Below, in pieces: positions 57,323 to 64,000 of a stretch of DNA of 64,000 bases. Source of the stretch: Massilia sp. R2A-15. Its GTDB lineage: Bacteria > Pseudomonadota > Gammaproteobacteria > Burkholderiales > Burkholderiaceae_D. Below the pieces are notes generated by a model. The model was not told the DNA's origin. It saw only the letters and a list, made by a program, of their open reading frames with translations, and did not search any database. Position 1 is the stretch's first letter; every line of letters begins with the position of its first letter. Where the stretch lies: positions 2,108,001 to 2,172,000 of the forward strand of contig NZ_CP131935.1 of the NCBI RefSeq assembly GCF_030704305.1, read 5' to 3'. Made by a program: the position numbers and the translations under genes.

Positions 57323-59527
57323 CTAACTGGAAGCCGCCGCCACATTCGCCCGCGCCCTGTGCAATTTCTTGTAGCTGTCGATCAGGCGGTGGTGCCTGTC
57401 GAGGCCCTCAAGTTTTATGCTCGTCGGCGTCAAGCCGAAGAAGCGCACGCTGCCATCCACCGAGCCCAGCACCGCGTCCATGCGAAGGTCGCCAAACATC
57501 CGGCGGAAATTGAGCACGTAATCGTCCAGTTCCAGGTCGTCATCGAGCACCACTTCCAGCACCACGTTCAAGGCCTGGTAGAACAACCTGCGCTCGACGG
57601 TATTGTCGTTGTACTGCAGGAAGGCGCCGACCAGCTCGTGCGCCTCTTCCAACTGCTGCAAGGCGAGGTTGATCAGCAGCCTCAACTCGAGCACGGTCAG
57701 CTGCCCCCATTCGGTATTCTCGTCGAACTCGATGCCGATCAGCGTGGCGATGTCGGAATACTCGTCCAGCTCGTTGTTCTCCAAACGCTCCAGCAGCGCC
57801 TCCAGGCTGGCGTCGTCCAGGCGGTGCAAATTCAAAATATCTTCACGGAACAGCAGTGACTTGTTGGTGTTATCCCAGACCAAATCTTCTACCGGGTAGA
57901 TTTCCGAATATCCGGGCACCAGAATCCGGCAGGCGACGGCGCCCAGCTCGTCATACGTCGCCATGTAGACCTCTTTGCCCATGCCTTCGAGGATGCCGAG
58001 CAAGGTGGCGGCTTCCTGGGCATTGGAATTCTCGCCCTCGCCAGAAAAGTCCCACTCGACGAAATCGACATCCGCTTTCGCGCTGAAAAAGCGCCACGAC
58101 ACCACACCGCTCGAATCGATGAAGTGCTCGACAAAGTTATATGGTTCAGTCACGGCTTCACTTGCGAAAGTGGGGGCAGGCAGATCGTTCAGGCCTTCAA
58201 AACTGCGCCCCTGCAGCAATTCCGTGAGGCTGCGTTCGAGCGCCACCTCGAAGCTCGGGTGCGCGCCGAACGAGGCGAAGACACCGCCGGTTCGCGGATT
58301 CATCAAGGTGACGCACATCACCGGATAGGTTCCGCCGAGCGACGCGTCCTTGACCAGCACCGGGAAGCCCTGCTCCTCCAATGCCCGGATGCCGGCGATA
58401 ATGCCAGGGTATTTCGCCAGCACCTCCTGCGGCACATCCGGCAATGCCATCTCGCCTTCCAGGATTTCGCGTTTGACCGCGCGTTCAAAAATTTCGGACA
58501 GGCATTGCACCTGCGCTTCGGCCAGCGTATTTCCGGCGCTCATGCCATTGCTGGCGTAGAGGTTTTCGATGAGGTTGGACGGGAAATACACCACCTCGCC
58601 GTCCGAATGCCGCACGAACGGCAGCGCAACGATTCCGCGCTCCGCGTTGCCGGAATTGGTGTCGATCAGGTGCGAGCCGCGCAGCTCGCCGTCGGGGTCG
58701 TAGACCTGCAGGCAGTACTCGTCGAGAATGCCGGCCGGCAGCGCGTCGTCGGGGCCAGGCTGGAACCAGCGTTCGTTCGGGTAATGCACGAAGTCCGCCC
58801 CAGCGATGTCCTCACCCCAGAACGCACCTGCGTAGAAATGGTTGCAGTTCAGGCGCTCGATATACTCACCCAGGGCCGATGCCAGCGCGCTCTCCTTCGT
58901 CGCACCCTTGCCATTGGTAAAACACATCGGCGAGTGAGCGTCGCGGATGTGCAGCGACCAGACATTGGGAACGATATTGCGCCACGAAGCGATCTCGATT
59001 TTGACGCCCCAGCTCGCCAGCATCCCCGACATATTGGCGATGGTCTGCTCCAGCGGCAGATCCTTGCCAGCGATGTAGGTACTCGACTCGGCAGAAGGCT
59101 GCAAAGTCAGCAGCGCCTGCGCGTCGGCGTCTAGGTTCGCCACCTCTTCGATCACAAAATCGGGACCTTCCTGCACCACTTTTTTGACGGTGCAACGCTC
59201 GATCGAACGCAGGATGCCCTGGCGGTCCTTGTCGGAAATATCGGCCGGCAACTCGACCTGAATCTTGAAGATCTGCTTGTAGCGGTTTTCGGGGTCGACG
59301 ATGTTGTTCTGCGACAGCCGGATATGTTCGGTAGGGATGTTGCGGGTGTTGCAGTACAGCTTGACGAAGTAAGCGGCGCACAAGGCCGAAGAGGCGAGGA
59401 AATAGTCGAACGGACCGGGCGCCGAACCATCGCCTTTGTAGCGGATAGGTTGATCGGCGATGACCGTGAAGTCGTCGAACTTCGCTTCCAGACGTAGCTT
59501 GTCGAGAAAGTTGACTTTAATTTCCAT
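57323..59527 (-). CDS. OsmC-YcaO fusion protein
   Basis: 734 residues from ATG 59527. The first 130 residues are an OsmC-like domain with both peroxidatic/resolving Cys positions: SALCAAYFVKLYCNTR and SIERCTVKKV. The YcaO domain (about 170-560) follows: GKGATKESALASALGEYIER (ATP/Mg binding), EAQVQCLSEIFERAVKREIL, ALERSLTELLQG and SGVVSWRFFSAK. YcaO proteins use ATP to activate amide bonds; those with a partner make azolines or thioamides, and E. coli YcaO is linked to ribosomal protein S12 methylthiolation. A helical C-terminus (about 590-720) replaces the Pro-rich tail of azoline-forming members. No precursor peptide or partner gene is adjacent, so a housekeeping protein-modifying or redox role is more likely. 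Confidence 0.88.
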   Translation of the reverse strand: MEIKVNFLDKLRLEAKFDDFTVIADQPIRYKGDGSAPGPFDYFLASSALCAAYFVKLYCNTRNIPTEHIRLSQNNIVDPENRYKQIFKIQVELPADISDKDRQGILRSIERCTVKKVVQEGPDFVIEEVANLDADAQALLTLQPSAESSTYIAGKDLPLEQTIANMSGMLASWGVKIEIASWRNIVPNVWSLHIRDAHSPMCFTNGKGATKESALASALGEYIERLNCNHFYAGAFWGEDIAGADFVHYPNERWFQPGPDDALPAGILDEYCLQVYDPDGELRGSHLIDTNSGNAERGIVALPFVRHSDGEVVYFPSNLIENLYASNGMSAGNTLAEAQVQCLSEIFERAVKREILEGEMALPDVPQEVLAKYPGIIAGIRALEEQGFPVLVKDASLGGTYPVMCVTLMNPRTGGVFASFGAHPSFEVALERSLTELLQGRSFEGLNDLPAPTFASEAVTEPYNFVEHFIDSSGVVSWRFFSAKADVDFVEWDFSGEGENSNAQEAATLLGILEGMGKEVYMATYDELGAVACRILVPGYSEIYPVEDLVWDNTNKSLLFREDILNLHRLDDASLEALLERLENNELDEYSDIATLIGIEFDENTEWGQLTVLELRLLINLALQQLEEAHELVGAFLQYNDNTVERRLFYQALNVVLEVVLDDDLELDDYVLNFRRMFGDLRMDAVLGSVDGSVRFFGLTPTSIKLEGLDRHHRLIDSYKKLHRARANVAAASS

Positions 59528-59565
59528 AACTGATTTCCAATGCGGGCTCAAAATTCAAAATATAA

Positions 59566-59585
59566 AGCCCTGTGAGAACAGGGCT
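59566..59585 (-). terminator. Rho-independent terminator of guaA
   Basis: On the minus strand AGCCCTG, a 6-base loop, CAGGGCT and then TTATATTTT: a GC-rich stem followed by a T-rich run, about 40 bases after the guaA stop. It also lies just upstream of the YcaO gene, separating the two transcripts. Confidence 0.8.
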
Positions 59586-59624
59586 CTATAACTCATCAAT
59601 TACGATAAGATTCCTGTGGGAACA

Positions 59625-61235
59625 TCATTCCCACTCAATCGTCGCCGGCGGTTTCCCCGAGATGTCGTACACCACGCGATTAATCCCGCGCACTTCGTTG
59701 ATGATGCGGTTCGACACCTTGCCCAGCAAGCTGTGCGGCAGATGCGCCCACTGCGCCGTCATGAAGTCCAGCGTCTGCACCGCGCGCAGCGCCACCACCC
59801 ACTCGTACGTACGGCCGTCGCCCATCACGCCCACCGACTTCACCGGCAGGAACACCGCGAACGCCTGGCTGGTCGCCTCATACCAGTTGCGGGGCAGCTC
59901 GCCCGAATCGATGCCTTCGATTGGCGTGGCTTCGAACACGGTATTGCGCAGCTCTTCGATAAAGATTGCATCGGCGCGGCGCAGCAGGTCCGCATACTCC
60001 TTCTTCACTTCGCCCAGGATGCGCACGCCCAGTCCCGGACCGGGGAACGGATGGCGGTACACCATGTCGTGTGGCAGGCCCAGCGCCACGCCCAGCTTGC
60101 GCACTTCGTCCTTGAACAGTTCGCGCAGCGGCTCGAGCAGCTTGAGGTTCAGCGTCTCAGGCAGGCCGCCCACATTGTGGTGGCTCTTGATGGTCTGGCC
60201 CTTCTTGCCCTTGCCCGCGCTTTCGATCACGTCCGGATAAATGGTGCCCTGCGCCAGCCACTTGGCGTTGGACAGCTTGCCCGCCTCCACCTGGAACACT
60301 TCGACGAACTCGCGGCCGATGATCTTGCGCTTGGCTTCCGGATCGGTCACACCGGCCAGGTGGCCCAGGAACTGGTCTTCGGCATCGATGCGCAGCACCT
60401 TGACGCCCAGGTTCTTGGCGAACATGTCCATCACCATCTTGCCTTCGTCCAGGCGCAGCAGGCCATGGTCGACGAAGACGCAGGTCAGCTGGTCGCCGAT
60501 GGCGCGGTGGATCAGCGCCGCAGCCACGCTCGAATCGACGCCGCCCGACAGACCAAGGATCACTTCATCGGTGCCGACCTGCGCGCGGATCTTCTCGACC
60601 GCCTCGGAAATATAATCGGGCATGTTCCAGTCCGACTTGCAGCCGCAGATCTCATGCACGAAGCGGCCCAGCATCGCCTTGCCTTGCACGGTGTGCGTCA
60701 CTTCCGGGTGGAACTGCACGCCGTAGAAGCGGCGCTCCTCGTCGGCCATCGCGGCGATCGGGCAGCTCGGCGTGTTGCCCATCAGCTTGAAGCCTGGCGG
60801 CATGTCCACCACCTTGTCGCCGTGGCTCATCCACACCTTCAGCATGCCGTGGCCCTCGTCCGTGACGAAGTCGTTGATGCCGTTCAGCAGCGCCGTATGG
60901 CCGCGCGCGCGCACCTCGGCGTAACCGAACTCACGCACCAGGCCGTTCTCCACCGTGCCGCCAAGTTGGGCCGCCATCGTCTGCATGCCGTAGCAAATGC
61001 CCAGCACCGGCACGCCCAGTTCGAACACGGCCTGCGGCGCGCGCGCCGACTCGCCTTCCAGCGTGGAGCTGTGGCTGCCCGACAGGATCACGCCGGCGGC
61101 GCCGTAGTTGCGCACGAATTCGTCGCTGACGTCGTACGGGAACACTTCGGAAAACACGCCCGAGTCGCGCACGCGGCGCGCGATCAGCTGGGTGACTTGG
61201 GAACCGAAATCGAGGATGAGGATCTTTGAATGCAT
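59625..61235 (-). CDS. guaA: GMP synthase (glutamine-hydrolysing)
   Basis: 536 residues; start ATG 61235 fits the family N-terminus [20 protein letters not shown]. The glutaminase domain has the nucleophile Cys in GICYGMQ and the His/Glu pair in [11 protein letters not shown]. The ATP pyrophosphatase domain has [20 protein letters not shown], and the C-terminal dimerisation domain ends in [17 protein letters not shown]. It converts XMP to GMP, the last step of guanine nucleotide synthesis. It lies 78 bases downstream of guaB, separated by a strong hairpin. Confidence 0.98.
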   Translation of the reverse strand: MHSKILILDFGSQVTQLIARRVRDSGVFSEVFPYDVSDEFVRNYGAAGVILSGSHSSTLEGESARAPQAVFELGVPVLGICYGMQTMAAQLGGTVENGLVREFGYAEVRARGHTALLNGINDFVTDEGHGMLKVWMSHGDKVVDMPPGFKLMGNTPSCPIAAMADEERRFYGVQFHPEVTHTVQGKAMLGRFVHEICGCKSDWNMPDYISEAVEKIRAQVGTDEVILGLSGGVDSSVAAALIHRAIGDQLTCVFVDHGLLRLDEGKMVMDMFAKNLGVKVLRIDAEDQFLGHLAGVTDPEAKRKIIGREFVEVFQVEAGKLSNAKWLAQGTIYPDVIESAGKGKKGQTIKSHHNVGGLPETLNLKLLEPLRELFKDEVRKLGVALGLPHDMVYRHPFPGPGLGVRILGEVKKEYADLLRRADAIFIEELRNTVFEATPIEGIDSGELPRNWYEATSQAFAVFLPVKSVGVMGDGRTYEWVVALRAVQTLDFMTAQWAHLPHSLLGKVSNRIINEVRGINRVVYDISGKPPATIEWE

Positions 61236-61278
61236 GTGTGGCGCTGTCTCTTGGTAACGAATGGGAGGCTGGAAATGC

Positions 61279-61306
61279 AAACGCGGCGAACTGGGTCGCC
61301 GCGTTT
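61279..61306 (-). terminator. Hairpin between guaB and guaA
   Basis: AAACGCGGCGA and TCGCCGCGTTT form a perfect 11-base stem with a 6-base loop, starting eight bases after the guaB stop in the direction of transcription. Only a short T run follows (the arm's own TTT), so read-through into guaA at reduced level is likely. Confidence 0.65.
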
Positions 61307-61313
61307 CTGGGTC

Positions 61314-62783
<1,470 letters not shown>

Positions 62784-62801
62784 CTATAGGCGCAAAAGCG
62801 A

Positions 62802-62807
62802 ATTATA
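62802..62807 (-). promoter_or_regulatory. -10 box of guaB
   Basis: A perfect TATAAT on the minus strand, about 28 bases before the guaB ATG, giving a short 5' leader. No strong -35 hexamer is seen. The 183-base gap to the divergent DUF4124 gene shows no other clear element. Confidence 0.6.
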
Positions 62808-62957
62808 CAGAAGAACGCGCCCGCCGTCCCGAGGCGCCGGATTTTTTGCAGGCGGGTTCAGCGGTTTGACTGCCTGCGCTGGCCGCCTGCGTATTACGAT
62901 TGACAGCCGCGCCAAATCGTGGCGTAGTGACGTACGGCAACTGAACTGGAATCTGCA

Positions 62958-63461
62958 ATGAACCATCCCTCCCTTGTGCGCATGCTCACCGCCGGCGCCC
63001 TGCTCGCCTTCGCCACCCTGGCGCAGGCACAGTATGTCTGGATTAACGAAAAAGGCGTGCGCGAATACTCCGACCGCGCGCCGCCGCCGTCGATCCCGCT
63101 CAAGAACATCCTCAAAGCGCCGCACGGCCAGCTGACCGCCGCCGACGCGCCGGCCGAGCCGCCCGCCGCGAACGCCGTCGCGGCCAAACCGGCGCCGGCC
63201 CCGACCCTGGCCGACCGCAACGCCGATTACAACAAGCGCCTCAAGGACCAGGCCGACCAGGCGAAAAAGGCGTCGGACGAGGCCAGGCTGAAGGCGGAAC
63301 AAGCCGACAATTGCAGCCGCGCCCAGGCGGTCAAGCGCTCGGTCGATTCCGGTGAGCGCATCACCGCACTCGACAAGAACGGCGAGCGCCGCTTCATGGA
63401 CGACGCGGAACGCGCCCGCGAAGGCGCCAGGGCCGACAAGATCCTGGCCGGCTGCCGCTAG
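62958..63461 (+). CDS. DUF4124 domain periplasmic protein
   Basis: 167 residues. A signal peptide (about 1-24, ending LAQA) is followed by QYVWINEKGVREYSDRAPPP, the core of DUF4124, a small beta domain of envelope proteins. An Ala/Pro linker (about 65-93) and a helical, Lys/Asp/Ala-rich coiled-coil-like part (about 95-135; YNKRLKDQADQAKKASDEAR) follow. Two Cys residues (NCSRA, AGCR) might form a disulfide. The function of the domain is unknown. It is divergent from guaB. Confidence 0.85.
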   Translation: MNHPSLVRMLTAGALLAFATLAQAQYVWINEKGVREYSDRAPPPSIPLKNILKAPHGQLTAADAPAEPPAANAVAAKPAPAPTLADRNADYNKRLKDQADQAKKASDEARLKAEQADNCSRAQAVKRSVDSGERITALDKNGERRFMDDAERAREGARADKILAGCR

Positions 63462-63519
63462 ATCCGGCGTCCCCTTCATCATTTCCTCAAAAAAACAAGT
63501 CCGGATCGCAAGATTTGCA

Positions 63520-63539
63520 TTGATCCGGCTTGATCCGGC
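63520..63539. repeat. Short tandem repeat
   Basis: TTGATCCGGC occurs twice in direct succession, with further TCCGGCG echoes on both sides (about 63460 and 63544). It lies in the 196-base gap before the curlin-like gene and may be part of its control region or a slippage product. Confidence 0.4.
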
Positions 63540-63657
63540 GCGCTCCGGCGCCTGATAACCGTCAAACTCAGCAGCGAACCCCTCGATAGACTCAATTCAT
63601 GCATTCCGTTTGCCGTTTTCAAATGGCTAACCATTGTGTTTAATCGAGGAGTTCAAC

Positions 63658-64000
63658 GTGCATCAAAGACTCTCAGCAACCGCGATTGCGGCGATCCTCA
63701 CCTGCGCCGGCGCCACGGCGTGGGCCGGGCCCACTGTCACGACCACGCAAACCGGTACGGGTAACAGCGCCTACGCGGAACAGAATACCGTCAACGACGC
63801 GACCACCGCCACCATCACGCAAGTGGGCAACAACAATGTTGCCGGCGACCCCGTCGGTCGTTTGCCTGGCATCCTGCAGCAGAACATCTTTTCGCTGAGC
63901 GGCCACTCCGCCAAGATCGAACAGTACGGCAACGAGAATCACGCCGCCATCTCCCAGACGAGCGGCGACGTCGAATACCTTGGCGCCATCAAGCAGGAGG
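63658..64000 (+). CDS. Curlin-repeat secreted protein, N-terminal part
   Basis: The GTG start at 63658 follows CGAGGAGTTCAAC, a strong ribosome binding site; the frame runs off the window end with about 114 residues visible. A signal peptide (about 1-23, ending TAWA) is followed by repeats of the form Q-x-G-x-x-N: TTTQTGTGNSAYAEQNTV, TITQVGNNNVAG, KIEQYGNENHAAISQTSG. This is the strand-loop pattern of curli subunits (CsgA/CsgB), which form extracellular amyloid fibres in biofilms. Whether it is a main subunit, a nucleator or a larger relative depends on the missing part. csgEFG-type genes would be expected nearby, to the right. Confidence 0.75.
   Translation, partial: MHQRLSATAIAAILTCAGATAWAGPTVTTTQTGTGNSAYAEQNTVNDATTATITQVGNNNVAGDPVGRLPGILQQNIFSLSGHSAKIEQYGNENHAAISQTSGDVEYLGAIKQE

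Noticed and set aside
57323..59527. YcaO gene as part of a thiazole/oxazole-modified peptide cluster
   Set aside because: No short precursor frame, partner dehydrogenase or exporter is found within several kb; the neighbours are guaA and an orphan Tad operon.

Overview
This window is a GC-rich, densely coded bacterial chromosome segment. The gene families suggest a betaproteobacterium, most likely Oxalobacteraceae (Massilia/Telluria/Duganella type). The clues are a bkd operon, TctABC-type uptake, a small helix-turn-helix protein of a kind I associate with that family, many GGDEF/EAL proteins, and 27-nt GGGGTCAGGTCC-type intergenic palindromes. The genus is inferred. No tRNA, rRNA, CRISPR array, insertion sequence or prophage was recognised.

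Layout. 1-9.5 kb is signal transduction: the start of a receiver-domain protein coupled to an Hpt protein, a NarL-type response regulator overlapping a very large sensor that carries two different kinase cores, and a divergent PAS/GAF/GGDEF/EAL protein. 9.5-14.6 kb holds a TonB-dependent receptor, a cytochrome c, a DUF5996 protein and pncB. 14.8-19.8 kb is a complete branched-chain 2-oxoacid dehydrogenase operon (E1 alpha, E1 beta, E2, E3), followed by a small membrane-anchored protein, a DUF2278 protein and another GGDEF/EAL protein. 23.3-33.6 kb looks like one catabolic island built around an AT-rich divergent promoter. Leftward run a class V aminotransferase and a TctC-TctB-TctA transporter. 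Rightward run a GntR/FCD regulator, a fused FAD/Fe-S 2-hydroxyacid dehydrogenase, an atypical enoyl-CoA hydratase homologue and a class III CoA-transferase.

33.6-42.8 kb contains an H-NOX gas sensor with its GGDEF/EAL partner, small proteins, a stand-alone EF-G gene, a peptide transporter with an acetyltransferase, and a DUF455 protein. It also holds most copies of the 27-nt palindrome; one copy forms the end of the DUF455 coding sequence. 42.8-50.2 kb is a leftward operon of DUF2760, two different Hsp70-like proteins, an acetyltransferase and a protein resembling an archaeo-eukaryotic primase, with a hypothetical protein downstream. This is the strongest candidate for an undescribed system. 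50.4-57.3 kb has a fourth GGDEF/EAL protein, a secreted amidohydrolase and an orphan TadG/TadE/TadE-like operon. 57.3-64 kb has an OsmC-YcaO fusion, guaA and guaB with separate hairpin terminators, a DUF4124 protein, and the start of a curlin-repeat protein cut by the window edge.

Cyclic-di-GMP signalling is the recurring theme: four full-length GGDEF-EAL proteins with different sensory front ends, two with and two without a recognisable inhibitory RxxD site. Long open frames opposite or out of phase with the real genes were treated as high-GC shadows and left out.
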